From G965214625 sp965214625 (lineage in GTDB: Bacteria > Pseudomonadota > Gammaproteobacteria > Arenicellales > Poriferihabitantaceae): a stretch of DNA of 64,000 bases. Below, one piece after another: positions 9,802 through 18,426 of this stretch. The notes beneath the pieces are model-generated. The model did not search any database. It saw nothing but the letters and a program-made list of their open reading frames with translations, and had not been told where the DNA came from. The stretch spans positions 2,604,001 to 2,668,000 of the forward strand of contig OZ243962.1 of NCBI GenBank assembly GCA_965214625.1, in the 5' to 3' direction. Within the stretch, counting starts at the first letter, position 1. Every line of letters starts with the position of its first letter. The position numbers were made by a program, and so were the translations under genes.

Positions 9802-10437
9802 ATTAACAAGAAGCAATTTATTGTGGTGGAGGGGCCGATCGGAGTCGGAAAAACCACCTTGGCCCGGAAAATGGCTGCCTCATTGGGGACCGGATTGATT
9901 CTGGAACAGCCCGCCGATAATCCCTTTCTCGAGCGATTTTACAAGTACCCCGATCGCTTTGCCCTGCAAACCCAGTTATTTTTCTTGTTTCAACGGGTAA
10001 ATCAATTAAAGGAACTGCGTCAGCGCGACCTGTTCATGCCGGTACAGATTGCGGATTTCATGCTGGCGAAGGATCAGCTCTTTGCCAGTGTCACCCTTGA
10101 AGAGGAAGAACTGAATCTCTATCAGCAGGTCTACCAGCAACTCGCGCCAGTGGCACCGACCCCTGATCTGGTGGTGTATTTGCAGGCCTCGACGGAGGTC
10201 CTGATGCGGCGCATTCGGCGGCGTGGGACGTTGTTCGAACGCAATATGCAAAAGCACTATGTACAGGAACTGTCCAATGCCTATACGCGCTATTTCCTGC
10301 ACTATCACCAGTCGGTTTTATTGACGATCAATACGGAGAAAGTGAATTTCATGGATAACGAAGAGCACTTCCAGTTGTTGCTTGAACAAATCAATACCAT
10401 CCATTCCGGACGGCATTACTTTAATCCGGTCATCTAG
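9802..10437 (+). CDS. deoxynucleoside kinase family protein, probable ATT start
   Basis: Phosphorylates deoxynucleosides (dGK/dAK/dCK-like family) for salvage. P-loop VVEGPIGVGKTT near the N-terminus, the DRS-like region replaced by QIADFMLAKDQLF, and the lid RRIRRRGTLFE. About 211 residues. The first ATG/GTG-class codon is GTG 9823, but that removes the first beta strand and sits 30 bases from the only Shine-Dalgarno, AGGAGA at 9787-9792. Reading from ATT at 9802 adds residues NKKQFI before VVEGP, matching the family's usual N-terminus, with ideal 9-base spacing. I therefore place the start at ATT; GTG 9823 is the conservative alternative. Confidence 0.85.
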   Translation: MNKKQFIVVEGPIGVGKTTLARKMAASLGTGLILEQPADNPFLERFYKYPDRFALQTQLFFLFQRVNQLKELRQRDLFMPVQIADFMLAKDQLFASVTLEEEELNLYQQVYQQLAPVAPTPDLVVYLQASTEVLMRRIRRRGTLFERNMQKHYVQELSNAYTRYFLHYHQSVLLTINTEKVNFMDNEEHFQLLLEQINTIHSGRHYFNPVI

Positions 10438-10455
10438 CGTGACCCCCGTTTTGTG

Positions 10456-10869
10456 ATGCCCGCATCCCATCCAACCACGGCAAACGGGCGGCCACCGGAT
10501 GACCGGACTCCCTCGTTGCGGACCATCGCCATGCCTGCCGATGCCAATCCCAGCGGCGATGTGTTCGGAGGATGGATCATGGCTCAAATGGATCTCGCCG
10601 GTGCGATCCATGCCAGTTATAAGGCGAAAGGAAGACTGGTGACGGTCGCGGTGGATGGGATGAGTTTTCATCGGCCGGTTTTCATCGGGGATCAGCTCAG
10701 CTGTTATTGTCAAACCGTTCGGACCGGCACCACCTCCCTGTCGGTGCACATCGAGACTTGGGTGCGACGCAGGCACGCACACGAGGAGAACCTGAAGGTC
10801 ACCGAGGCGACGTATACATACGTGTCCGTCGATTTGCAGGGGAAACCGGTGGCGATTGTTCCCATGTAA
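10456..10869 (+). CDS. yciA: acyl-CoA thioesterase (hotdog fold, YciA)
   Basis: Hotdog-fold thioesterase of 138 residues hydrolysing acyl-CoAs. The family signature PADANPSGDVFGGWIMAQMD is present, with the catalytic Asp in the long helix, followed by AVDGMSFHRPVFIGDQLSCY and a C-terminal EATYTYVSVD strand. GTG 10453 directly precedes ATG 10456; either could start. Its position close to yciB and yciI agrees with the conserved gammaproteobacterial neighbourhood. It converges on metY across a 129-base gap without an obvious terminator. Confidence 0.94.
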   Translation: MPASHPTTANGRPPDDRTPSLRTIAMPADANPSGDVFGGWIMAQMDLAGAIHASYKAKGRLVTVAVDGMSFHRPVFIGDQLSCYCQTVRTGTTSLSVHIETWVRRRHAHEENLKVTEATYTYVSVDLQGKPVAIVPM

Positions 10870-10998
10870 GTCGCCGTCAGGGGCGGTCGTTCATTGTCTG
10901 TCGGTAATGCGGTCAGCAGGGTGATTTTTTATGGATTCAACGACTCGATCGGGTGTTACGGTCCCGTCGCATCGCAAGTCACAACTCCGGTCGGACCG

Positions 10999-12291
10999 CT
11001 AGTCAGATGATTGCGTGCTGTCCAACGCCTGGCCTATATCCCACAGGATGTCGTCGATACTTTCCAGCCCCACTGAAATACGGATCATGTCTGGACTGAC
11101 CCCCGCCTTTAACTGCTCTTCCTCGTTGAGCTGGCGATGGGTAGTGGAAGCGGGGTGAATGACCAGAGTCTTGGCATCACCGACATTCGCGAGGTGGCTC
11201 ATGAACTGCATGTTTTCAATAAATTTCGCACCCGCGTCCTGACCGCCACGAATACCGAAGGTCAAAATCGATCCGGCGCCTTTGGGCAGATATTTCTGAC
11301 TGAGGGCGTAATAGGGGTTTTCGGGATCGCCGGCATACTTGACCCAGTTCACCCGGGGATGCTGATTCAAAAAGGTAACCACTTTCCGGGTGTTTTCAAC
11401 ATGGCGGTCCATGCGCAGTGGCAACGTTTCCAACCCCTGGAGCATCATGAACGCATTGAATGGACTCAAGGTCGGCCCGAGTGTTCGAAGCGTTTCACAA
11501 CGGGCTTTCATGGTGTAGGCAAAATCACCGAAAGTCTCATAGAAACGGACGCCGTGATAACCCTCGGACGGGTCGGTCATGTCCGGAAAGCGTCCATTGT
11601 CCCAGGGAAACCGGCCAGACTCGACGATGATTCCACCCATGGAGGTGCCATGCCCGCAAATGAATTTGGTGGCCGAGTGGACCACGATATCCGCCCCGTG
11701 TTCAAAGGGGCGACACAAGTAGGGAGAGGCAAAGGTATTATCGATCACCAGCGGCAGGTGATGGGCATGGGCAATCGTGGCCACCGCTTCAATATCCAGC
11801 ACATTATTATTGGGGTTGCCGACGGTCTCGCCGTAGACCACCCGCGTTTTGTCGCTGATGGCTCTTTCAAAGTTTGCCGGATCATCCGGATCGACAAAGA
11901 CCGTCTTGATCCCCATGCGCTTGAAACTGACCGCAAACTGGGACACCGTTCCACCATAGAGCGTACTGGCGGAAACGATTTCGTCTCCTTCCTTGAGGAG
12001 CGTCAGCAGTGCCGTCATCTGCGCGGCCATGCCGGTGCTGGTTGCAACGGCAGCGCGGCCACCTTCCAGCGCGGCCATGCGTTCTTCGAACATGGCGGTT
12101 GTCGGATTCATCAGCCGCGTATAGATGTTGCCGAATGTTTGCAGGTTGAACAGACTGGCGGCATGATCGGTGTCGTCAAACACATAAGAAGCCGTCTGAT
12201 AAATCGGGGTGGCCCGGGACCCGGTTGCCGGGTCCGGCTGGGTGCCGGCATGCAGGCACAATGTCTCAAATCCAAACGGGTGATCGCTCAT
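10999..12291 (-). CDS. metY: O-acetylhomoserine sulfhydrylase (PLP-dependent)
   Basis: Cys/Met-metabolism PLP enzyme (fold type I) forming homocysteine from O-acetylhomoserine and sulfide. 430 residues, the length of MetY rather than the shorter MetB/MetC. The pyridoxal lysine lies in HSATKFICGHG; YTRLMNPT, SGMAAQ and VIDNTFASPYLCRPFEHGADIV are all conserved. The C-terminal HPASTTHRQL and IRISVGLES motifs are intact. A downstream amino-acid synthesis role in the cytoplasm is expected. No S-box or SAM riboswitch is recognisable upstream. The CoA-binding protein gene lies 34 bases upstream on the same strand. Confidence 0.94.
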   Translation of the reverse strand: MSDHPFGFETLCLHAGTQPDPATGSRATPIYQTASYVFDDTDHAASLFNLQTFGNIYTRLMNPTTAMFEERMAALEGGRAAVATSTGMAAQMTALLTLLKEGDEIVSASTLYGGTVSQFAVSFKRMGIKTVFVDPDDPANFERAISDKTRVVYGETVGNPNNNVLDIEAVATIAHAHHLPLVIDNTFASPYLCRPFEHGADIVVHSATKFICGHGTSMGGIIVESGRFPWDNGRFPDMTDPSEGYHGVRFYETFGDFAYTMKARCETLRTLGPTLSPFNAFMMLQGLETLPLRMDRHVENTRKVVTFLNQHPRVNWVKYAGDPENPYYALSQKYLPKGAGSILTFGIRGGQDAGAKFIENMQFMSHLANVGDAKTLVIHPASTTHRQLNEEEQLKAGVSPDMIRISVGLESIDDILWDIGQALDSTQSSD

Positions 12292-12325
12292 AACCGGGTT
12301 GCGCTGATATTCGGTCGATGTGGGT

Positions 12326-12802
12326 TCAATTGACGATGACTTTGGCGCGGGTTGAGGTGATCACATTGGTGTTGACCCCCACAAAATTCAGTCCACCGAA
12401 CAACCGGGCATGCTCTATTTTCACACAGTGATCCATCACAAAGTCCATCGGCGCCTCGGCGACGATCCTTGCTGCAGCATGGCTGATCACCCCCAGTTGC
12501 AGCCAGAGGACCTTGGCATTGATCGCGATCGCCTGTCGGGCATATTCCGGCGCCGTTTCCGGTTTCTGGAACAGGTCAACGATGTCTACCGGCTCGGGAA
12601 TCGATGCCAGGTCGGGATAGCATGGTTCACCGAGGACTTCCTCATAGTTGGGATTGACCGGAATGATCCGATATCCGTGATCCTGCATGTACTTTGCGGC
12701 AAAGAAACTGGGACGGTACCATTTGGCCGACAGTCCAACCACGGCAATGGTCCTGTTTTGCTGTAGAATTCTTCTTAATGTCGGGATACTGGCCATTGGC
12801 AT
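12326..12802 (-). CDS. CoA-binding domain protein (YccU-like)
   Basis: A 158-residue Rossmann-fold CoA-binding protein of the YccU type. Diagnostic stretches are IAVVGLSAKWYRPSFFAAKYMQDHGYRI (glycine-rich loop), IPVNPNYEEVLGEPCYPDLASIP, and LWLQLGVI followed by MDHCVKIEHARL with the conserved Cys. The start is taken at 12802 (ATG) with 12796 an alternative; the open frame runs further upstream but that part overlaps the divergent acyl-CoA synthetase and is not family-like. Located 34 bases upstream of metY, probably co-transcribed. Molecular function not established for the family. Confidence 0.9.
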   Translation of the reverse strand: MPMASIPTLRRILQQNRTIAVVGLSAKWYRPSFFAAKYMQDHGYRIIPVNPNYEEVLGEPCYPDLASIPEPVDIVDLFQKPETAPEYARQAIAINAKVLWLQLGVISHAAARIVAEAPMDFVMDHCVKIEHARLFGGLNFVGVNTNVITSTRAKVIVN

Positions 12803-12874
12803 ATCTGATGGTGCCCAGCCGGAACGGCGGGTCAGCTGCCAATGATACTGCAAGACGAGCACGATTTTAATCCT

Positions 12875-14494
12875 ATGAACGGAAATATTTATCAACACGG
12901 GCTGGACAAGTGTGCGGCAAACCACGCTGCGCTGACCCCGTTGGGCTTTTTGTCCAGAGCCGCCGAGGTTTATCCGAATCAGGTGGCCGTGATCGACGGG
13001 TTGACCCAAAAAACATGGGCTGAAGTGTATCAACGCTGTTTGAAAATGGCGTCTGCCCTCAACACCCATGGCATTGGAAAAGGCGACACGGTCGCCTTTC
13101 TGGCGCCCAATTCACTGGCGAGCTATGAAGTCCATTTCGGCGTGCCGATGTCGGGTGCTGTGTTGAACACGATCAATACCCGTCTGGATGCCGGGACCAT
13201 TGCCTTTATTCTGGACCACGGGGAGGCGAGTGTGCTGATGGTGGACAGTGAACTGGCCGAACTGGCCGGTGCCGCGCTGGATCAGCTTGGCCGTGGACTG
13301 TTGCTGATTGAAATCAATGTGACCGGGGTGGATCGGGTACTCGATGCGATGTGTTATGAGGCTTTCATAGCCGGTGGTGATGCACACAGTGGCTGGCACT
13401 GGCCGGATGATGAATGGGATGCGATTTCCCTCAATTACACGTCCGGTACAACCGGCAACCCCAAAGGCGTTGTTTACCATCATCGGGGCGCCTATCTCAA
13501 TGCGCTGAGCAATGCGGTGGGTTGGCAAATGCCGCATCATCCGGTGTATTTGTGGACCCTGCCGATGTTCCACTGTAACGGATGGTGTTTCCCGTGGACC
13601 CTGGCGGCCTTGGCCGGCACCAGCGTCTGCCTGCGACAAGTGAATGCGGCAGCGATATATGCGGCGATTGCCGATCACCGGATCACCCATCTGTGCGGTG
13701 CACCGATCATTATGGGCATGATGATCAATGCATCGGAAGACGAACGTCGACCGTTTGAACAGACGGTACGGATGATGACCGCTGCGGCGCCTCCCCCGGC
13801 CGCGGTGCTGGCGTCCATGGCGCGACAGGGTATCGAAGTCACCCACGTTTATGGACTCACTGAAACCTATGGGCCAGCCGTCATCTGCGCCTGGAATGCG
13901 CTTTGGGATGACCTCGACAGTCAGCGGCAAGCGGAAAAGAAGTCACGACAGGGGGTGCGTTATCACGCACTTGAGGGGCTCGATGTGATGGTGCCGGAGA
14001 CCATGCGACGTGTGCAAAGAGATGGGACCGAGATGGGTGAAACCATGTTCCGGGGCAATATCGTGATGAAGGGCTATCTCAAGAATCCGCAGGCGACGAA
14101 AGAGGCGTTCAGCGGAGGCTGGTTCCATTCCGGTGATCTGGGTGTCGTGCATCCGGATCACTATTTGCAGTTAAAGGATCGCTCCAAGGATATTATTATT
14201 TCCGGTGGTGAGAACATTTCCTCCATTGAGATTGAGGATTGCCTGTACCGCCATCCGGATATCGTGGAAGCCGCCGTGGTTGCCAGGCCGGATACGCGAT
14301 GGGGAGAAACTCCCTGTGCATTTGTTTGTGTGACCCCCGGCAGTGTGCTGACGGAACCGCAGGTCATTGAATTCTGCCGACAGCACCTGGCGCATTTCAA
14401 GCTGCCCAAAAAGATCATCTTTGGCGAATTGCCCAAAACGTCTACCGGGAAAGTGCAGAAATTCAAACTCAGGGAATGGGCGAAAACACGGTGA
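12875..14494 (+). CDS. AMP-binding acyl-CoA synthetase (medium/long-chain type)
   Basis: Activates a carboxylic acid to its acyl-CoA through an acyl-adenylate. 539 residues from ATG 12875 (MNGNIYQHGL); an earlier in-frame ATG at 12842 overlaps the divergent promoter region and is less likely. Core motifs are YTSGTTGNPKGVVYHHRG (phosphate loop), HVYGLTETYGP, GWFHSGDLGVVHPD, KDRSKDIIISGGENISS, and the catalytic lysine region PKTSTGKVQKFKLR. Resembles AlkK-like fatty acyl-CoA ligases. Chain-length specificity cannot be read from the sequence. Confidence 0.92.
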   Translation: MNGNIYQHGLDKCAANHAALTPLGFLSRAAEVYPNQVAVIDGLTQKTWAEVYQRCLKMASALNTHGIGKGDTVAFLAPNSLASYEVHFGVPMSGAVLNTINTRLDAGTIAFILDHGEASVLMVDSELAELAGAALDQLGRGLLLIEINVTGVDRVLDAMCYEAFIAGGDAHSGWHWPDDEWDAISLNYTSGTTGNPKGVVYHHRGAYLNALSNAVGWQMPHHPVYLWTLPMFHCNGWCFPWTLAALAGTSVCLRQVNAAAIYAAIADHRITHLCGAPIIMGMMINASEDERRPFEQTVRMMTAAAPPPAAVLASMARQGIEVTHVYGLTETYGPAVICAWNALWDDLDSQRQAEKKSRQGVRYHALEGLDVMVPETMRRVQRDGTEMGETMFRGNIVMKGYLKNPQATKEAFSGGWFHSGDLGVVHPDHYLQLKDRSKDIIISGGENISSIEIEDCLYRHPDIVEAAVVARPDTRWGETPCAFVCVTPGSVLTEPQVIEFCRQHLAHFKLPKKIIFGELPKTSTGKVQKFKLREWAKTR

Positions 14495-14666
14495 GCGGGT
14501 TATCAAGTATCGGACGTGTCGGCTGTACGGAGCGCATGATGAAAGCCAACGGCAATGAAAGCGATGCATCCAGTGGCCGATTTGGCTTGCGGATGCCCGA
14601 TCGAGTGGGTGTTGATGTGTCCGGATCCGGTGTCTTTGTGTCCAATATCCCGGCGGACTTGATCGG

Positions 14667-15896
14667 ATGAACCGTGGTTGCCCTTCCCGTGAATTCGTGG
14701 TTCGATGCTGGCAGGCGGGTGTTGATGCGGTCAACGGGGAGTATGCAACACGTCGCGCGTTGACCCGGGATTCGTGTGTTGAAATACCGTATTTGCTGGC
14801 GGTCGGCAAGGCCGCCATCAGCATGTGTCAGGGCGCCCTGGAGTGGGTGCCGAATGACGGCAAGGTCCTGGTGATTGCCAAAGCGGGCGACGATGAGGAT
14901 TGTCTTTCCGGGGATAAACGGGTGACGGTGTTTGCCTCGTCCCATCCTGTCCCGGATGAACGCAGCTTGCAGGCCGGCCGTCTGGTGGTGGATTTTGTCA
15001 AACAGGTGCCGCTATCGGCAGACCTGACGGTTCTGGTATCTGGGGGTGCGTCGGCGCTGGTGGAATGCCTGCCCGACGCCGTCCCGCTGGACAGCTTGCG
15101 TGCCTTGACCCGCCAGTTGCTGGCTGATGGCTATTCGATCGACCAGATCAATCACATCCGCATCCAGTTATCGTTGGTCAAAGGAGGCAAGCTGCTGCGG
15201 CAGTTTCGCGGAAGAAGGGTTGGGGTGTACGCGATATCGGATGTTCCGGATGATGATATTGATCTGATCGGTTCGGGTATCGGCAGCCGCCATCCGCCAT
15301 CAGTCAAAAAATTCACGATCCCTTCTTATGCGCGTGATCTCATGTATGCCGGCAAATATTCGACGGACAGGAGGAACCCGGGCCCTGATTTTGCCTATCG
15401 GGCCTGCCTGGTCGCCTCCAATGCGATTGCCCGGCAGGCGGCGGCACACTACGCACGCACCCAGGAAGTCGATGTTGTGGTCAATGAGCCTTCGCTCAAC
15501 GACGACATCCATCAGGTGGCCGAACGCATTGGCAGCCAATTGCGTGAGGGTCCCCCGGGTGCGTATGTCTGGGGAGGGGAATCGACGGTCATATTGCCTG
15601 AGAGGCCCGGGCAGGGGGGGCGTAATCAAAGTTTGGCGCTGGCACTGGCGGCACAGATCGAGGGGCGGCCCGATATTACGCTGATCGCAGCGGGTACCGA
15701 TGGCAGTGATGGGCCGACCGAGGCCGCCGGCGGAATCGTGAACGGCACCTCGTTCAGGGCAGACAGGGGTGCACAACAGGCGTTGCGCAATGCCGATGCG
15801 GGCAGTTATCTTGCACGGATTGGAGGACTGTATGCACCGGGTCCGACCGGGACCAATGTGATGGATCTGGTGATTGCACGGGTGGACACCGCCTAG
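14667..15896 (+). CDS. glycerate kinase type-2 family protein (DUF4147/MOFRL)
   Basis: Glycerate 2-kinase-like protein of 409 residues with the two family domains: an N-terminal DUF4147 part (LAVGKAAISMCQGAL, FASSHPVPDERSL, VLVSGGASALVECL) and a C-terminal MOFRL domain (VWGGESTVILPERPGQGGRNQSLALALA, LIAAGTDGSDGPTEAAGGIV, and a final GPTGTNVMDL). The usual product is 2- or 3-phosphoglycerate from glycerate in hydroxypyruvate/tartronate metabolism. A 172-base interval separates it from the acyl-CoA synthetase; a 64-codon frame there has no support. Confidence 0.9.
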   Translation: MNRGCPSREFVVRCWQAGVDAVNGEYATRRALTRDSCVEIPYLLAVGKAAISMCQGALEWVPNDGKVLVIAKAGDDEDCLSGDKRVTVFASSHPVPDERSLQAGRLVVDFVKQVPLSADLTVLVSGGASALVECLPDAVPLDSLRALTRQLLADGYSIDQINHIRIQLSLVKGGKLLRQFRGRRVGVYAISDVPDDDIDLIGSGIGSRHPPSVKKFTIPSYARDLMYAGKYSTDRRNPGPDFAYRACLVASNAIARQAAAHYARTQEVDVVVNEPSLNDDIHQVAERIGSQLREGPPGAYVWGGESTVILPERPGQGGRNQSLALALAAQIEGRPDITLIAAGTDGSDGPTEAAGGIVNGTSFRADRGAQQALRNADAGSYLARIGGLYAPGPTGTNVMDLVIARVDTA

Positions 15897-16028
15897 ATAT
15901 CGTATATAGTCGGGACATGATCTGCCGTTTTGCTCGTGTTGCCGCTTGAGCTTGGTGCATGCCGGTGAAGTCACGAGAGCAGCGTGAGCCAGGTATCGGG
16001 AGAGCGCAGCGACAGGAGGTTGATTGTG

Positions 16029-16073
16029 ATGAATGCGCAGGTTGGATGCGTACAGACGATTGCCGGATGGTGA
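16029..16073 (+). other. possible 14-codon leader ORF
   Basis: ATG 16029 to TGA 16073 encodes 14 residues and is preceded by a near-perfect AGGAGG at 16014-16019 with 9-base spacing, a stronger ribosome-binding site than most genes here possess. It ends 50 bases before the proline-racemase-type gene. It could be a leader peptide or merely the relic of a lost gene start. Nothing else stands out in the 227-base gap. Confidence 0.25.
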
Positions 16074-16123
16074 GGGGCACGGTCCGGGATCATATTCCGT
16101 ATAATTAGGGGGACGAGTCCGTT

Positions 16124-17188
16124 ATGAGATCCACCAATATCATTCATGTCATCAGCTGCCACGCAGAAGGGGAAGTGGGTGACGTGATTGTGGGGGGTGT
16201 CCTGCCCCCGCCGGGGGAGACCATCTGGGAACAGTCGCGGTTTATCGCCAATGACCAGACATTGCGGAATTTCGTGCTCAATGAGCCCAGGGGGGGTGTA
16301 TTCAGACATGTGAACCTGCTTGTACCGGCCAAACATCCCGATGCGGATACCGGCTGGATTATCATGGAACCCGAAGACACCCCGCCGATGTCCGGTTCAA
16401 ACGCGATGTGTGTGTCCACCGTATTGGTGGAAACGGGTCTGGTTGAGGCACAAGAACCGATGACCCGGCTGGTGCTCGAAGCCCCGGGGGGGCTGGTTCA
16501 TGCGGATGTGACCTGTCGGGACGGTAAGGCGGAATGTGTCACGATCCGAAACGTCCCGTCGTTTGCAGATCGATTGGATGTGATGGTGGAAGTGGAGGGG
16601 ATCGGTTCACTGAAGGTTGACACGGCGTATGGTGGCGATAGCTATGTGATTGTCGATGCGCAGCAGTTGGGGTTTCGTCTGACGCCGGATGAGGCACGGG
16701 AACTGGCCGAGACCGGGATTAAAATTACCGCTGCGGCAAACGAGCAGTTGGGATTTGCCCATCCCGGGATTCCACAGTGGTCACATTTTTCTTTTTGTCA
16801 GATAGCCGGTCCGCTGTCTGTCGAGGGGGAGACCCTGGCCGGGGTGAATGCCGTCGTAATCCAGCCAGGCAAACTGGATCGGTCTCCGTGCGGCACCGGT
16901 TGTTCGGCGAGAATGGCAGTGCTGCATGCCAAGGGGCAGCTGGATGTGGGTGATGCGTTTATCAGTCGTTCGATCATTAATTCCCGTTTTGATTGTGCGA
17001 TTGTCGCGAAGACCGACATCGCGGGAAAAACGGCGATTATTCCCTCCCTGTCTGGCAGAGCGTGGATTACCGGTATCCATCAACAGCTGCTTGATCCGGA
17101 TGATCCCTGGCCAGCGGGGTATCGATTGGGCGATACCTGGCCACAAAGGCGGCCTGCAATGACGGATGGACAGGGATGCAGGGGATGA
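16124..17188 (+). CDS. proline racemase superfamily protein (Ser/Cys type)
   Basis: A 354-residue member of the proline racemase / hydroxyproline epimerase / trans-3-hydroxyproline dehydratase superfamily. The second catalytic thiol is conserved as Cys256 in [11 protein letters not shown]. The first motif, normally MCGH, reads MSGSN, placing a serine (Ser90) where racemases have cysteine. Ser/Cys members have been described as hydroxyproline epimerases or dehydratases of mixed activity, so the reaction is open. The substrate is probably a (hydroxy)proline. Its stop overlaps the next gene's ATG as ATGA. Confidence 0.85.
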   Translation: MRSTNIIHVISCHAEGEVGDVIVGGVLPPPGETIWEQSRFIANDQTLRNFVLNEPRGGVFRHVNLLVPAKHPDADTGWIIMEPEDTPPMSGSNAMCVSTVLVETGLVEAQEPMTRLVLEAPGGLVHADVTCRDGKAECVTIRNVPSFADRLDVMVEVEGIGSLKVDTAYGGDSYVIVDAQQLGFRLTPDEARELAETGIKITAAANEQLGFAHPGIPQWSHFSFCQIAGPLSVEGETLAGVNAVVIQPGKLDRSPCGTGCSARMAVLHAKGQLDVGDAFISRSIINSRFDCAIVAKTDIAGKTAIIPSLSGRAWITGIHQQLLDPDDPWPAGYRLGDTWPQRRPAMTDGQGCRG

Positions 17189-18363
17189 CTGGGATGAGTC
17201 GAATTCTGGTGATTTTTGGGATGGGGCTGGTGGTGGGATGGTTTCTTTATCCTGTCATCAATGAACCCCTTTCGCAAACTGCCTCGACCGTTGTCACGCC
17301 GCCTTCTGAATCAGAACCGCCAACGCCTTCGGTTGCCACTACTGAACAAGGCAACAGCGACGGGGAGGTGCCCGACAATGAACCGGAGTCCCAGTCAACC
17401 GTCGAGTTGCTGAGCCTTCCCCAGCAAATTCTCATTGGGGATTACCATCAGGCAGTCAGTGACTGTCTGACCGAGATACAGTACCAGGAAAAGGAACTGT
17501 GCCGTCAACAGATTCTTGAGACATTGACATTGATTGACAGCAAGAGTGTTCGCAAAGTACTGGAAATCTGGCTTGAGCAGGTTCCGCAGGACATGGAAAT
17601 CGGGTTTCATCTTGCCAAAGTGCTTCATTCGGATGGGGAGAGCGAACAGGCTATTCGGGTATTACATGCATTGGAGGCGCATCGACAGGAGGTCTCCTCG
17701 GACACTAACCGGCCAAGAGAAGAAATTGAACGGATCGCAAAGATCGCGATGACCGACCTGGTGGTACAAAAAGATGCCAGGCGGTTGCTGCGCCTGAGTC
17801 TGCTGCTGATTGGTTTGGATCCGGACAATGCGGCATGGAGATACAAACTGGCAAAATTGCAAAATGATCTGAAACAGTACGCGAACGCGATCAACACGAT
17901 GGGGCAGATTTTTGATGACCCTGACTATGGGGAACCGGCCGAGGCGTTGTATGAGAACGCAATCCGGCAAATCGATTTGTCACAGTTTGAAGGGATTGCC
18001 TTGTTACCGGTTGGATCGTCTGCTGCCATTGTGGCAATGCTGAACGAGGAGCATGCGGTGAGATTGCTGGTGGATCCGAGCGTGTCGTTCACGTCAGTCA
18101 AGCAGGCTGTGCTGGCGCAACATGGCTTGTCGGTTGATGCGGACGAGACCGTTACCGTGACCACCGCTAACGGTCCGATTCAATCGGCGGTGGTGGTGAT
18201 TGATGCCTTGTCAGCCGGAGGGCAGACAGTCAGGAACATCGAGATTGCCGCTCCGCCACTGGAAGACATTGATGCCGATGGTTTGCTCGGCATCAATTTC
18301 CTGGAAAATTTCAGATTTATCATTGATCGAAATCAGGGGCTGTTGCTGCTTTCCCCGAGATGA
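17185..18363 (+). CDS. retropepsin-like protein with TPR-like region and membrane anchor
   Basis: 392 residues from ATG 17185, which overlaps the previous stop in an ATGA. There is a signal anchor (about residues 3-20, [13 protein letters not shown]), then a Pro/Glu/Ser-rich linker, then a helical TPR-like region (about 75-270), and finally a retropepsin-like domain (about 275-392). The domain is recognisable by NLEN-type ending [23 protein letters not shown]. The catalytic DTG(A) triplet, however, reads DPSV in [12 protein letters not shown], so proteolytic activity is doubtful. The protein would face the periplasm. Substrates unknown. Confidence 0.75.
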   Translation: MTGMSRILVIFGMGLVVGWFLYPVINEPLSQTASTVVTPPSESEPPTPSVATTEQGNSDGEVPDNEPESQSTVELLSLPQQILIGDYHQAVSDCLTEIQYQEKELCRQQILETLTLIDSKSVRKVLEIWLEQVPQDMEIGFHLAKVLHSDGESEQAIRVLHALEAHRQEVSSDTNRPREEIERIAKIAMTDLVVQKDARRLLRLSLLLIGLDPDNAAWRYKLAKLQNDLKQYANAINTMGQIFDDPDYGEPAEALYENAIRQIDLSQFEGIALLPVGSSAAIVAMLNEEHAVRLLVDPSVSFTSVKQAVLAQHGLSVDADETVTVTTANGPIQSAVVVIDALSAGGQTVRNIEIAAPPLEDIDADGLLGINFLENFRFIIDRNQGLLLLSPR

Positions 18364-18426
18364 CAGAAGACACAGTCTGACATCCTCGATCCCGAGTCCA
18401 ATCAATCCCAGTGGGACGCCGAGACC

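Noticed and set aside
11137..12333. 398-codon open frame antisense to metY.
   Set aside because: Shadow of metY codon usage; it has no recognisable motif and the metY frame is unmistakable.
14476..14670. 64-codon plus-strand frame between the acyl-CoA synthetase and glycerate kinase.
   Set aside because: Overlaps both neighbours in the ATGA style but its translation is not recognised and lacks an RBS; weak at best.
14171..14945. Overlapping minus-strand frames antisense to the acyl-CoA synthetase and glycerate kinase starts.
   Set aside because: Both plus-strand genes are clear family members; the antisense frames show no family features.
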